64,000 bases of DNA from Roseiarcus sp036489975. Lineage in GTDB: Bacteria > Pseudomonadota > Alphaproteobacteria > Rhizobiales > Beijerinckiaceae. A program made the position numbers and the translations under genes. The notes under the pieces are model-generated. The model was given only the letters and a program-made list of their open reading frames with translations, was not told the origin of the DNA and did no database searches. Positions 25,850 to 35,066 of this stretch are shown here, piece by piece. The stretch covers positions 9,151 to 73,150 of the forward strand of contig DASXES010000026.1 in the NCBI GenBank assembly GCA_036489975.1, in the 5' to 3' direction. Each line of letters opens with the position of its first letter. Position 1 is the first letter of the stretch.

Positions 25850-27661
25850 ATGGATGAGCGGATGACGACCGACCCGGCAAAACGCGCGACGTCTTTGGCG
25901 GCGCTGCTTCCGCTCGTTCGCTACGGACGGCGCTATCTTGGCCGGGCGGCCGCCGCGCTGGCGGCCCTGGCGATGTCCTCCGCGGCGACCCTCGCGGTGC
26001 CATTCGCTCTGCGCTCGATGATCGACTTCGGCTTTTCGAAAGATAGCGGCGGGACGATCAACGTCTATTTCATGGCCATGGGGGCCCTTGTCGTGGTCAT
26101 CGCGCTCTCGGCCGCGACCCGCTACTATCTGGTGACTACGCTTGGCGAGCGCGTGGTTGCCGATTTGAGACGAGACGTGTTCGCGCATTTGTCGCGCCTC
26201 GACGCGTCGTTCTATGACGGCGCGCGGACGGGCGAACTCGTATCGCGCCTCACCGCCGATACGACGCAGATCAAGGCGGCGTTCGGTTCTTCGGCATCGA
26301 CCGCGCTTCGGAACCTGTTCATGTTCGTGGGCGCGACCGCGCTGATGGTCTATACTAGCCCGAAACTGTCAGCGTTGGTGCTGGTCGCGATCCCGGTCAT
26401 CGCCGCGCCGCTCATCGCTTCGGGCCGCGTGGTGCGCAACCGGTCGCGGCGCGCCCAGGACACCCTGGCCGAAGCGACGGCGTTCGCTTCGGAGAGCCTT
26501 GGCGCCACGCGAACCATGCAGGCCTTCGGAGCCGAGAACGCCAGTCAGGCGCGTTTCGCCGACGAAGTCGAAAGCGCCTATGGCGCGGCGCGCGACGCAG
26601 CGGCCACCCGTTCGCTCCTCATTGCGGTTGCTGTGTCGCTCGCCTTCTGCAGCGTGGTCTTCGTGCTGTGGCTTGGCGCGCGCGACGTCCTGGCGGGTCG
26701 CATGAGCGGGGGACTTCTGTCGCAGTTCGTGCTGTTCGCCGTGCTCGCCGCGACCTCGCTCGGAGAATTGTCGCAAGTGTGGAACGAAGTCTCGGCCGCG
26801 GCGGGCTCGGCCGGGCGGATCGCGGAACTGCTGGCGGTCCGCCCACGCATCGTCGCGCCAGCCCGGCCTGCGCGCATGCCTTCGCCGCCGTTCGGCGCGA
26901 TCGAGTTCAGGCGCGTCGCTTTCGCTTATGCGAGCGCGCCCGATATTCGTGTTCTGGACGACTTGAGCTTTTCGATCGCGCCGGGCGAACGGGTCGCCAT
27001 CGTCGGCGTCTCCGGGGCCGGCAAGTCGACCCTATTCCAGCTCATCATGCGCTTTTACGACGTCGAAGACGGGCAGGTCCTTGTCGACGGGGTCGACGTG
27101 AAGACGGTCGATCCCGAGGATCTGCGCAAGCGCATTGCTCCGGTGCCGCAGGAGGCCGCGATCTTCGGCGCGACGGTCGCCGAGAATATCGCCTATGGCC
27201 GCGCTGACGTCAGCGAGTCCGCGATCGAGGCGGCTGCGCGGCGCGCGGCGGCGGACGGGTTTATCCGTGGGCTCGTCATGGGTTACGGGACCCAGCTCGG
27301 CGAGCGCGGCGTGACGCTGTCCGGCGGGCAGAGGCAGCGCCTCGCGATCGCGCGGGCCATTCTCAAGGATGCGCCGATCCTGCTGCTTGACGAGGCGACG
27401 TCGGCGCTGGACGCGGAGAATGAGGCGCTGGTGCAAGGCGCGCTCGACGACGTGATGACCGGGCGCACGACGCTGGTGATCGCGCATCGGCTTGCCACAG
27501 TGCTGAAGGCGGACCGCATTCTGGTGATGGAGGCGGGCCGCATCGTCGAGGAGGGCGATCACGCCTCGCTCGTAGCGCGCAACGGCGTCTATGCCCGCCT
27601 GGCGCGGCTCCAGTTCGAATCCGGCGCGGCCGCGCTTAGCGAAGTGAACGCGGCGGGCTGA
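25850..27661 (+). CDS. ABC exporter, fused permease-ATPase (ABCB/MsbA-like)
   Basis: A 603-residue half-transporter that should work as a homodimer. Six membrane helices occupy residues to about 320. The ATPase has Walker A GVSGAGKST near 385, a Q-loop (VPQEAAIF), signature LSGGQRQR near 489, Walker B ILLLDEATSALD near 511 and the H-loop IAHRL near 544. All catalytic residues are present. The family exports lipids, peptides or drugs; the substrate is not evident here. ctaB follows 122 bases later. Confidence 0.92.
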   Translation: MDERMTTDPAKRATSLAALLPLVRYGRRYLGRAAAALAALAMSSAATLAVPFALRSMIDFGFSKDSGGTINVYFMAMGALVVVIALSAATRYYLVTTLGERVVADLRRDVFAHLSRLDASFYDGARTGELVSRLTADTTQIKAAFGSSASTALRNLFMFVGATALMVYTSPKLSALVLVAIPVIAAPLIASGRVVRNRSRRAQDTLAEATAFASESLGATRTMQAFGAENASQARFADEVESAYGAARDAAATRSLLIAVAVSLAFCSVVFVLWLGARDVLAGRMSGGLLSQFVLFAVLAATSLGELSQVWNEVSAAAGSAGRIAELLAVRPRIVAPARPARMPSPPFGAIEFRRVAFAYASAPDIRVLDDLSFSIAPGERVAIVGVSGAGKSTLFQLIMRFYDVEDGQVLVDGVDVKTVDPEDLRKRIAPVPQEAAIFGATVAENIAYGRADVSESAIEAAARRAAADGFIRGLVMGYGTQLGERGVTLSGGQRQRLAIARAILKDAPILLLDEATSALDAENEALVQGALDDVMTGRTTLVIAHRLATVLKADRILVMEAGRIVEEGDHASLVARNGVYARLARLQFESGAAALSEVNAAG

Positions 27662-27783
27662 CGCTGCGGCGCTTTTTGCGGTCGACGGGCGCTGCTTTTA
27701 TGGTAGAGGTTCCCGCCCGCGGGTGTTGGCCGCGAAGGCGTTGGAGGCGCCCACAACGCGGCGCGTTATTCAGGCGGAGCAAG

Positions 27784-28737
27784 GTGACGGGTCGATCGAC
27801 ATTGGTGGCGCGCAGGGCCGCCGCCGGGGGTAGCGAGGCGGTTGCCCGGCCGTGGGATGGGGTCGTCGACCATCTTGTCCTGCTCAAGCCACGGGTCATG
27901 TCGCTCGTCGTCTTCACCGGCGCGGTCGGTTTTGCCCTTGCGCCGGCCCCGATCGACTGGATGAAGCTCATTGCGACGCTGTCGGCGATGGCGGCGGGCG
28001 CAGGCGCTTGCGGCGCGCTCAACATGTGGTGGGACGCCGACATCGACGCCAATATGGCGCGCACCGCGATGCGGCCGATTCCGCGCGGGGTCGTGCCTCC
28101 GATCGAGGCGCTGGCGATCGGCATTCTGCTTGCCGTTGTGTCGGTGGTGGGCCTCGCGATCCAGGTGAACGTGCTGGCGGCGGCGCTGCTGGCGCTGACT
28201 ATCGCCATCTACGTTCCGCTCTATACTATGGTTCTCAAGCGCTCGACGCCGCTCAACATCGTCATCGGCGGCGCCGCCGGCGCGCTGCCGCCGGTCATCG
28301 GCTGGGCCGCAGCGACAAACAGCGTCTCGGCCGGCCCGATCGCTATGTTCCTCATCACTTTCCTGTGGACGCCGCCGCATTTCTGGGCGCTGGCGCTCTG
28401 CCGCAGCGGCGACTACGAGCGGGTCGGGGTGCCGATGTTGCCCAATGTCGTGGGTCCCGTTAAGACCTGTCGGCAGATCGTGGCCTATTCAGTTCTGCTC
28501 GTTCCGGCCTCCCTTGGACCGCTGCTGATACCTGGAGTGGGTTTCCTCTACGGGGCGGTCGCAATCGCCGCGAACGCGGGGTTCCTTTGGCGCGCGCTCG
28601 CCCTCTATCGCTTGCGGGAAGGCGAGGAATCCGCGCGGCGCAAGGCGGCAATGGCCCTATTCGGCTTCTCGATTCTCTACTTGTTCGTCCTGTTCGCGGC
28701 GATGCTCGCCGAGGCCATTCTGCGGGGGCGCGTTTAA
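27784..28737 (+). CDS. ctaB: Protohaem IX farnesyltransferase (haem O synthase)
   Basis: CtaB/CyoE attaches a farnesyl group to haem B, giving haem O for haem-copper oxidases (and haem A by CtaA). The protein has 317 residues with about nine membrane helices. The aspartate-rich prenyltransferase motif is NMWWDADIDANMARTAMRP, and the second conserved region is TFLWTPPHFWALALCRSGDYE. I chose GTG at 27784, preceded by GGAG; in-frame codons back to 27676 give a basic leader. It heads a group with a small membrane peptide, a DUF420 protein and an oxidase-like protein. The cyoABCD operon at 53405 has no cyoE, so this enzyme may serve it. Confidence 0.93.
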   Translation: MTGRSTLVARRAAAGGSEAVARPWDGVVDHLVLLKPRVMSLVVFTGAVGFALAPAPIDWMKLIATLSAMAAGAGACGALNMWWDADIDANMARTAMRPIPRGVVPPIEALAIGILLAVVSVVGLAIQVNVLAAALLALTIAIYVPLYTMVLKRSTPLNIVIGGAAGALPPVIGWAAATNSVSAGPIAMFLITFLWTPPHFWALALCRSGDYERVGVPMLPNVVGPVKTCRQIVAYSVLLVPASLGPLLIPGVGFLYGAVAIAANAGFLWRALALYRLREGEESARRKAAMALFGFSILYLFVLFAAMLAEAILRGRV

Positions 28738-28806
28738 CCCTTGCGGCTCAGATGCGGCGGTCGCCTAAGTGCGAAGCCGGATATCGGGCCGCCCAACGAA
28801 GTTAAC

Positions 28807-28911
28807 ATGCCAGAGCTTGACCCAAAAATTAAGCGACGCAACTGGATCGTGCTGATCGTCCTCGTGGCTGTGGCGCTGGCGGTCTATGTCAGCTTCATGC
28901 TGAAGATCTGA
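28807..28911 (+). CDS. 34-residue single-helix membrane peptide (CoxF-like position)
   Basis: A short frame encodes MPELDPKIKRRNW, then one hydrophobic helix (IVLIVLVAVALAVYVSFML) and a terminal KI. A basic stretch before the helix favours an inner-membrane protein with the N-terminus inside. It lies between ctaB and the DUF420 gene, on the same strand and tightly spaced. In many alphaproteobacteria a small single-helix protein follows ctaB in oxidase operons, so the position supports a real gene. Ribosome site is weak. Confidence 0.6.
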   Translation: MPELDPKIKRRNWIVLIVLVAVALAVYVSFMLKI

Positions 28912-28929
28912 CCTACGGTTGCCCCTGAC

Positions 28930-29364
28930 ATGAACGTCATTCGCGAACTGCCGCATGTGCTCGCAATCATCAATGCGGCGACCATCGTCGTTCTCTTGCG
29001 CGCCTATAGCCTCATCCGCGCCCGCGATCGCGAGGGGCACCGGCGCACGATGTTTGTCGCGATCGGCCTCGGCGTCGCGTTTCTCGTGGTCTATCTCGTC
29101 TATCACGCCTTCTCGGGTCTGGCGAAATTCGGCGGCTATGGCCCGATCCGGCCAATCTACTTCACGCTTCTCGCCGTCCATGTGGCGATGGCCTTCGTCG
29201 TTGCGGTGCTTGTGCCGGTGACTTTCTACAACGCGCTCCGGCAGCGGTTCGCTACGCATAAGCGTTTCGCCCGGATCGCCCTGCCGCTGTGGCTCTTTGT
29301 CGCGGTTTCCGGCCTCGTTGTGTATGTGATGGCGGTCCATCTCTATCCGATGAACGCCAGTTGA
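28930..29364 (+). CDS. DUF420 membrane protein (CtaM-like)
   Basis: A 144-residue protein with four membrane helices and conserved histidines (ELPHVLAIINA, VYHAFSG, TLLAVHVAMAF). The DUF420 family includes CtaM of Gram-positive bacteria, needed for maturation of certain haem-copper oxidases. Position after ctaB and before an oxidase-like gene fits such a maturation role. It starts 18 bases after the 34-residue peptide and ends 16 bases before the next gene. Confidence 0.82.
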   Translation: MNVIRELPHVLAIINAATIVVLLRAYSLIRARDREGHRRTMFVAIGLGVAFLVVYLVYHAFSGLAKFGGYGPIRPIYFTLLAVHVAMAFVVAVLVPVTFYNALRQRFATHKRFARIALPLWLFVAVSGLVVYVMAVHLYPMNAS

Positions 29365-29380
29365 CCGTTTCGAAGTTGCA

Positions 29381-30790
29381 ATGACGCAAGCCGCGCAAAC
29401 GACGCTTCCCTCTCTCGATCGCGCGCGTTTCCGCGCCGGCGCGCGGGGCGCCGTTCAGCGCGAACTTAACGGATGGGCCTGGCTGGCGGTGGGAGCGCTC
29501 GCGGTTGCCGGCGTGTTCGCGCTCCTGCTCGCGCTCTCGCGCATTCCCGGCATGGAGAAGACGCCGTTCTGGCCGATCGACTTCTTCTACAAGGGCCTCG
29601 TCATCCACGTCATTTTCTCGCTGGTCATCTGGCTGCAAGGCATATTCGCCTTCCTCGTCAGCGTCGCGACGCTGAAGCTGGCCGGCGACGGCGTGCGCGC
29701 CGCGCCCCTCGGGCGGATCGGGCAGGGCGCGGTTCTCCTGGCGTTTCCCTGCCTGTTCGCGCCGGCCTTTCTCGACGCCACCCAGCCGGTGCTCACCAAC
29801 TACATTCCGATCATTCGTCATCCCGCCTACGACCTAGGGCTTTTGGCGCTCGCCCTGGGGGTGCTGGCGCCGGTCGTTCGCCTTCTGATCAACCTGCCGG
29901 GCCGGCTCGCGTCGGCTTCGCCGCTCTCGGTCGCGATGGCGCTTGGCGGTTTCGTCTACGTTCTTGCGCTGATCTGTTTCGGGGTCGCCGGAACGCTGCT
30001 CGCTGACAGAGGCGAGCTGGCGTCGCGCGACGAATTATTCTGGGGCGGCGGACATGTGCTGCAATTTGTCTACGCGACGCTGATGGTGACGAACTGGTGG
30101 ATCCTGGCGCGCATGAGCCTCGGCGAAAAGGCGGTCGACAGCCGCGCGTTTCTCGCCTCGGTCGTCCTCATCGCGCTCATCGCGATCGCGGCGCCGGCGT
30201 TCTACGCGGCTTTCGCTCCCTTCTCCGACCATCAGCGTGAAGCTTTCCGGTTTCTGCAATTCGGCATCGCCGCGCCGACGCTCCTCTTCGCGGCCTCTCT
30301 CGTCGTCCGCGCCCGCCGTTTGCAGGCCCCGTGGCCATGGCGCGATCCGGCCTTTTTCGCGCTCGCGACTTCGCTCGCCTTGTTCGCGCTCGGCGGCGTC
30401 ATGGGCTTCCTCATCGACCGCTCGGACACCCGGACCCCGGCGCACTACCACGCCGTCATCACCGCGGTCAGCGTGTCGAGCGCCGGAATGCTGCTCACCT
30501 TCGGTCTTAAGGAACTGGGTAAGCCGGCAGCGCCGCCACGCCTGACTCGCCTTCTTCTCGGCCTCTACGGCGGCGGTCAGTTCGTCGCCTCGATCGCCAT
30601 GTTCATCGCCGGGGGCTACGGGGCATTGCGCAAAACCCCGGCCGGCGCCGGATCGCTCGACGCTGGCGCCGCCGCCGGAATGGCGGTGCACGGAATTGCT
30701 TCGATCTTCACCATTCTGGGCGGAGCGATTTTTGTCATCGTCGCCATCCGTGCTTTGTGGCGGGCGAGTCCCGCGCGCTCGGCGGCCTGA
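29381..30790 (+). CDS. Divergent haem-copper-oxidase subunit I-like protein
   Basis: A 469-residue protein with about 12 membrane helices. It aligns with oxidase subunit I: His76 in KGLVIHVIFSLVIW (low-spin haem ligand), His225 in WGGGHVLQFVYA (position of the GHPEVY motif, with Pro and the close Tyr lost), His355 and His357 in AHYHAVITAVSV (haem ligands). The adjacent histidine pair that completes CuB (HH before the IAAPT segment) is absent; only FSDHQ (His284) is nearby. Gene order with ctaB and DUF420 supports a haem-bearing protein. Whether it reduces oxygen, or something else, is open. Confidence 0.75.
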   Translation: MTQAAQTTLPSLDRARFRAGARGAVQRELNGWAWLAVGALAVAGVFALLLALSRIPGMEKTPFWPIDFFYKGLVIHVIFSLVIWLQGIFAFLVSVATLKLAGDGVRAAPLGRIGQGAVLLAFPCLFAPAFLDATQPVLTNYIPIIRHPAYDLGLLALALGVLAPVVRLLINLPGRLASASPLSVAMALGGFVYVLALICFGVAGTLLADRGELASRDELFWGGGHVLQFVYATLMVTNWWILARMSLGEKAVDSRAFLASVVLIALIAIAAPAFYAAFAPFSDHQREAFRFLQFGIAAPTLLFAASLVVRARRLQAPWPWRDPAFFALATSLALFALGGVMGFLIDRSDTRTPAHYHAVITAVSVSSAGMLLTFGLKELGKPAAPPRLTRLLLGLYGGGQFVASIAMFIAGGYGALRKTPAGAGSLDAGAAAGMAVHGIASIFTILGGAIFVIVAIRALWRASPARSAA

Positions 30791-30907
30791 GCCCAAGGGG
30801 GCGACTTCGCCAGGTGGCTCGCGCTCAGGGCTGCCTTTAGTCGGCGCGAGCCATACGAGTGACCCGTGACGAACCGCTGTATCGGCACGGGCTGGCGGGA
30901 GCGGGAC

Positions 30908-33082
30908 TCAGGTCAGCGGAAGCGGGGGCGCATATTCGCCCGGCCGGAACGGTCCCTCGGGGCCCGACTCGAGCCTCGCTATCTCCCCGGCGAAATCGCC
31001 CCGCTGGTGGTTGCCCCAGCGACCCCGATATCCCAGCCATGCGGCATCCTTGAAGTTCAGGGTTGCTCCAGGCGGTATAGGAGAAAAGCCGGCGCCGCCC
31101 CATAGATAGATTTCGATCGTTCCCTGGCGCTGGTCGAACCGGTAGGCGTTCTCCTTGCAATAATCATGCGTGCCCATCGGCCGGTTGTAGACGCCGGCTT
31201 TCGCGTAAGCCTCGTGATCGCCGTTGGCGAGATGCACCAGCACCTGGCGGCCGGAGAATTCGGTGTTGCCGTCGCCGGGCTTGAAATTGTCCTGGTCGCC
31301 ATGATGGTCGTACATCACGCCGGCGACCACCTCGTTTTGCGGGTTTGCGAAGTCGACCCCGGCAAGCTTCACCTTCACATGCTCCCAATCGGACACATGG
31401 TTGCCCCAGCTCGTGCTGGCGACGGTCTTGCCCTGGTTGTAGTTGAACAGCCACCAGTAGACGATGTCGAGTCGCCCCGCGGCGCCCTCGACCACGACCG
31501 CGTAGGTGGCGAGTTGCGCGGGATTGGCCGGCGGCCCCCCTTTGAACCAGTCCTGCGTGTCGGAAGGCTGGTTGAGATCGGCGCGGGTGCGCAGGAAAGC
31601 CATCGTGTTGGTGTTCGCATTCGCCGCGGCGAGCAATGTCGCCTGCTTGGCGAGGACGTTGCGGTCCAGCGGGCCGTCGTAGAAGGTCTTGAGCGCGGCG
31701 ACCATCGGATCCACGGCGCTCTGCATGATCATGTGCGGCAAAAAGGCGTCGATCGTCGTCTGCCAGTAGACCTCGTCGACGTTCAGCATGTAGATGGGCG
31801 CGTATTTGCGCGCAAGCGCGTCGATGAGCGCCGCTTTGTTGGTCGACGGCTTGATCCCGGCGATCGGCCCGTAGACCGACCCGTCGCCCTCATCGACGCT
31901 GAACTTGGCTTCGAAAGTGGCGTCGCCGAACACCGAGATCGTAAGCGTCGCAGCGCCGTCATAGGCGCAGTATCCGTTGACCTCGCCCGACCTGACCTGC
32001 ACGACCCGATTATGGCTCGTGTTCATCCCGTGCCTGTTTCCGCCCTGGTCGATCACCTCGATCGCGGCCTTGCCGTCGATCGCCACGGCGCCATTCGCAT
32101 AGGCGCATGTCCACGGCGAATAGTTGCGCAGGCTGACGGCGGAAGGGGCGTCGTTGGTGGCGTGGAAGGCGATCGCGTTGATGAAATTGTCGGGATTGAC
32201 CCAGGCGTGGAAGCCAACGAACTGTGCGCCTAATATCGGAGGCGTGAGGATGTCGTCGATGCCGGTCGGCCCCGCCTTGAAAGTCGCTCCCGTGCTGGTG
32301 GTGAATTCGATCCGCCGCAGGCTTCCGTAGCCGTATCCGCTGCTCGAGAACGACAGCGACGTCAGCGTTTCGCCCTCTGCGAACGTGTAGGTCGTCAGCG
32401 CATATTCGACGTCGTCGATCCCGCCGGCGCTCTTGACCGTGCCGTCGCGCAATTCCATCCGGATTCCACGCACCTTGTCGCCATCCGCGCGCACCGAGAA
32501 GACGCGCGCGACGGAGGTTTCGGACGCGAGATCCACCTCGCTTCCGGCGGCCGCCTGATTGCCGACCGAGCGCGTCGCAAACCACGGCCGGCGGACCACC
32601 GGTTCGGGTGGCGGCAAGCGAACGATCAAAGCGAGCGCGTTGATGAAATTGTCGGAGTTGACCCAGGCGTGGAATCCCACCAGCTCGGCGCCCTCGACCG
32701 CGAGCGAGGCTTCGTGGTCGAAGCCGCCGGCCCCGGCGTCGAACGTCTTTTTCAGCGACGTCTGGAACTCGATCTGGCGCAGGCTGCCGTGACCGTATCC
32801 CGAATCCCTGAGCCGCGCGCTGACGAGGATTTCGCCCGAAGCGAAGCGATATTCGGTGAGCGTATATTTGCCGTCGTCGTATCCGCCCGCCTGCTTGAAC
32901 GAGCCGTCGCTGAGCTCCATCCGGACGCCGCGCACCTTGTCGCCATCCCAGCGGACGCCGATGAAGGTCGCGACCGCTTTGTCCGAGGTAAGCAAAACCT
33001 CTGATTTGCCGGCCGCCTTGTTGCCGATTGACGCGGTTTCCTGGGGGGCGGAAAAAAGGCTTTGAGTGTCAACGGCTAGCAT
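30908..33082 (-). CDS. Two jacalin-like lectin repeats fused to a Vps62-like domain
   Basis: A 724-residue protein without a recognisable signal peptide. Two repeats (about 15-158 and 168-308) each show DGDKVRG(V/I)RMEL, a GG-D-D turn, a SGYG-GSLR-IEF strand and end in GFHAWVN-DNFINA; they resemble jacalin-type beta-prism lectins. A linker domain with CAYANGA and YCAYDGA follows. From about 430 to the end it resembles the Vps62 domain of fungi and plants: KYAPIYMLNVDEVYW, DIVYWWLFNYN, NHVSDWEHVKVKL and DHHGDQ. Sugar binding is inferred for the repeats; the Vps62 function is unknown. It is flanked by intergenic DNA and looks like an accessory gene. Confidence 0.7.
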   Translation of the reverse strand: MLAVDTQSLFSAPQETASIGNKAAGKSEVLLTSDKAVATFIGVRWDGDKVRGVRMELSDGSFKQAGGYDDGKYTLTEYRFASGEILVSARLRDSGYGHGSLRQIEFQTSLKKTFDAGAGGFDHEASLAVEGAELVGFHAWVNSDNFINALALIVRLPPPEPVVRRPWFATRSVGNQAAAGSEVDLASETSVARVFSVRADGDKVRGIRMELRDGTVKSAGGIDDVEYALTTYTFAEGETLTSLSFSSSGYGYGSLRRIEFTTSTGATFKAGPTGIDDILTPPILGAQFVGFHAWVNPDNFINAIAFHATNDAPSAVSLRNYSPWTCAYANGAVAIDGKAAIEVIDQGGNRHGMNTSHNRVVQVRSGEVNGYCAYDGAATLTISVFGDATFEAKFSVDEGDGSVYGPIAGIKPSTNKAALIDALARKYAPIYMLNVDEVYWQTTIDAFLPHMIMQSAVDPMVAALKTFYDGPLDRNVLAKQATLLAAANANTNTMAFLRTRADLNQPSDTQDWFKGGPPANPAQLATYAVVVEGAAGRLDIVYWWLFNYNQGKTVASTSWGNHVSDWEHVKVKLAGVDFANPQNEVVAGVMYDHHGDQDNFKPGDGNTEFSGRQVLVHLANGDHEAYAKAGVYNRPMGTHDYCKENAYRFDQRQGTIEIYLWGGAGFSPIPPGATLNFKDAAWLGYRGRWGNHQRGDFAGEIARLESGPEGPFRPGEYAPPLPLT

Positions 33083-33351
33083 AGGGACGACCTCCTCGTT
33101 GACCGCCGTTGGGCGACGGCGGAATTGGCTGATTGTTTGAAGAAATGCGTAATGCCCAGGCCGGCGAATTATGCGGAGCCGGGGCTGGACGAGGCTTTAA
33201 ACTCGCCAGTGGGAATTAATGTATATTTGGGCTGTATTTTCTGGCGATAGACAGAAAGGGCTAGACATACCGGGCCGGAAATGGCGCGGACGCCCGCTGC
33301 GTCCAAATTCAGAAGACCCGGGAGATGGTTACCGCCGCGGCCCGCCCATAA

Positions 33352-34854
33352 TCACCGCGAGGTCCGCGGAAGCCACCGCCACCTGGGGTGGGCGCGTCGG
33401 CGGAGGGAGCCAGGAGACCCGCGCCTTGGCGCGGGCGCCGCGCCCTGGTCGCCGAAAAGGTCGTAGGTTTGCCCGAGATAGTCGCTCGGCCCTGTCGCGT
33501 CTGCGACCGCTCTGCCTCCGGGATTGCCCGCTGTCGGCGCCGATGCGGCCCCGGCGGGAGGATTGGCGGCGATCTGCTCCTGGAGCGTCTTGAGATCGGC
33601 GGACGCCGCATCCGCTGCAGCAGTGGCCTGCGGCGAGGGCGGGAGCGGCACCGACAGTTGGTCGCTGGATGCCGCTGGCGCCGATGATGACGAGACGCCC
33701 TGCGCGACCGGCAGACGTGGGGACGGCGTCACAACGCGCTCATGGACAGGAGGCTGCGCGGGCGAGGGGGCCGCGGCGGGAGCGACCGTCTGAGGCGAGG
33801 TTTGCGCTGGAGCGGTCGTCAGGGGCGCCCCCAGCCGCGCAACCTCGGCAAGGGTCTGCGAGGAAGGCGCCCGTGTTTCGCTGACTTCCGCCGACGCCGG
33901 CTTTGAATTCGCGGCCGGGGGAGCCGTATTCGGCTCGATCTGCACAGTCGCGGTCATGCCGGCGACAAGCTTGACGCCCTCCGGAACCTCGTCGATGTGA
34001 ATGCGGACCGGCACCCGCTGGGCGAGGCGCACGAAGGTGAAGATCGGATTGACCGAGGCGAGACCGGAAGCATCCGGCGTCGAATTCGGGACGTTGATGC
34101 CGCGGGCGAGCCCTTGAACCCTGCCGCGGAGCAGCGGGGTGTACCCCATGAGTTTGATCGTCGCGGCGTCCCCTTCATGGATCCGGCTCAGCGCCGTCTC
34201 CTCGAAATAGGCGTCGACCCAGTAGGAATCGGAGTTCACCACCGAAAGCTGCAGGGACCCAACCTCGGCATAGTTGCCAAGCTGGGCGGAAAGATTGGTG
34301 ACATAGCCATTGACGGGAGAGCGCACCCGCGTGCGCTGGTAATTGACTCGGGCCAGCTCAAGATTCGCGAGCGCCGTCTGGTAGGCCGCCTCTGCGGTCG
34401 CCGCCTGGCTGATATAGGTCTGCCGTTCCTCCATCGTGACTGCGACGTCGTTGAGGTGGAGCCGGCGGGACATTTCCGCGTTCGCGTTGTCGGCGACCGC
34501 CTTCGCCTGCTCGACCGCCGCCTGCGCCTGCCGGACGGCGATCGAATAATTCCTCGGGTCAATCAGCATTAAAAGTTCGCCCTTGTGGACGAACTGGTTG
34601 TCCGCGATCGGCAATTTCACGATCTCGCCGGCGACCTGAGGGGCGATTTTCACCACGTAAGCGCGGACCGCGCCGTCGCGGGTCCAGGGCGTTCCCATGT
34701 AATATTGCCAGGCGCCCCAGCCGGCCGCGGCCGCGGCGCAAACGATGATCGCCGTGATCAGAAACGGAAGGACGTGCAGAGACGACAGAACCGGCCGGCT
34801 CTTGATCGCCTGCGCGACTCCTACGTCACTGGCTTTCAACTCGACGCCAGACAT
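33352..34854 (-). CDS. HlyD-family periplasmic adaptor (EmrA/AaeA-like) with low-complexity tail
   Basis: A 500-residue membrane-fusion protein. It has one N-terminal helix (about 28-50), the lipoyl half-motif RAYVVKIAPQVAGEIVKLPI, an alpha-helical hairpin, and RSPVNGYVTNLSAQLGNYA as the second half. After about residue 306 a 190-residue tail rich in Ala, Pro, Ser and Gln follows, ending in a basic RRR segment; AaeA/EmrA proteins normally stop near 310-390. The start overlaps the DUF1656 stop (TGATG). With DUF1656 and FUSC it forms an efflux system for aromatic acids or drugs. Confidence 0.85.
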   Translation of the reverse strand: MSGVELKASDVGVAQAIKSRPVLSSLHVLPFLITAIIVCAAAAAGWGAWQYYMGTPWTRDGAVRAYVVKIAPQVAGEIVKLPIADNQFVHKGELLMLIDPRNYSIAVRQAQAAVEQAKAVADNANAEMSRRLHLNDVAVTMEERQTYISQAATAEAAYQTALANLELARVNYQRTRVRSPVNGYVTNLSAQLGNYAEVGSLQLSVVNSDSYWVDAYFEETALSRIHEGDAATIKLMGYTPLLRGRVQGLARGINVPNSTPDASGLASVNPIFTFVRLAQRVPVRIHIDEVPEGVKLVAGMTATVQIEPNTAPPAANSKPASAEVSETRAPSSQTLAEVARLGAPLTTAPAQTSPQTVAPAAAPSPAQPPVHERVVTPSPRLPVAQGVSSSSAPAASSDQLSVPLPPSPQATAAADAASADLKTLQEQIAANPPAGAASAPTAGNPGGRAVADATGPSDYLGQTYDLFGDQGAAPAPRRGSPGSLRRRAHPRWRWLPRTSR

Positions 34855-35066
34855 CAGGAACCCCAGCGGGCGATCACGACGATGATCGACGAGGCGATGA
34901 TAACATAGAGCGCAATCTCGAACAGGGCGGGATGCCATACGTACTCGGCAAGTCCGAAGCGATCGCCCACTCGCCTTAGGACGAGGTAAATGATCCAGGC
35001 GACAGCGAGGATCAGAGTAATCGGCGCGACATAAAGCCCAAACAGGTTGATTTCGTTAAATCTCAT
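34854..35066 (-). CDS. DUF1656 small membrane protein (AaeX-like)
   Basis: A 70-residue protein with two membrane helices, starting MRFNEINLFGLYVAP, the typical opening of the DUF1656/AaeX family. These proteins accompany AaeA/AaeB efflux pairs, with unknown mechanism. Its ATG overlaps the FUSC stop and its stop overlaps the HlyD start, so the three are translationally coupled. Confidence 0.88.
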   Translation of the reverse strand: MRFNEINLFGLYVAPITLILAVAWIIYLVLRRVGDRFGLAEYVWHPALFEIALYVIIASSIIVVIARWGS

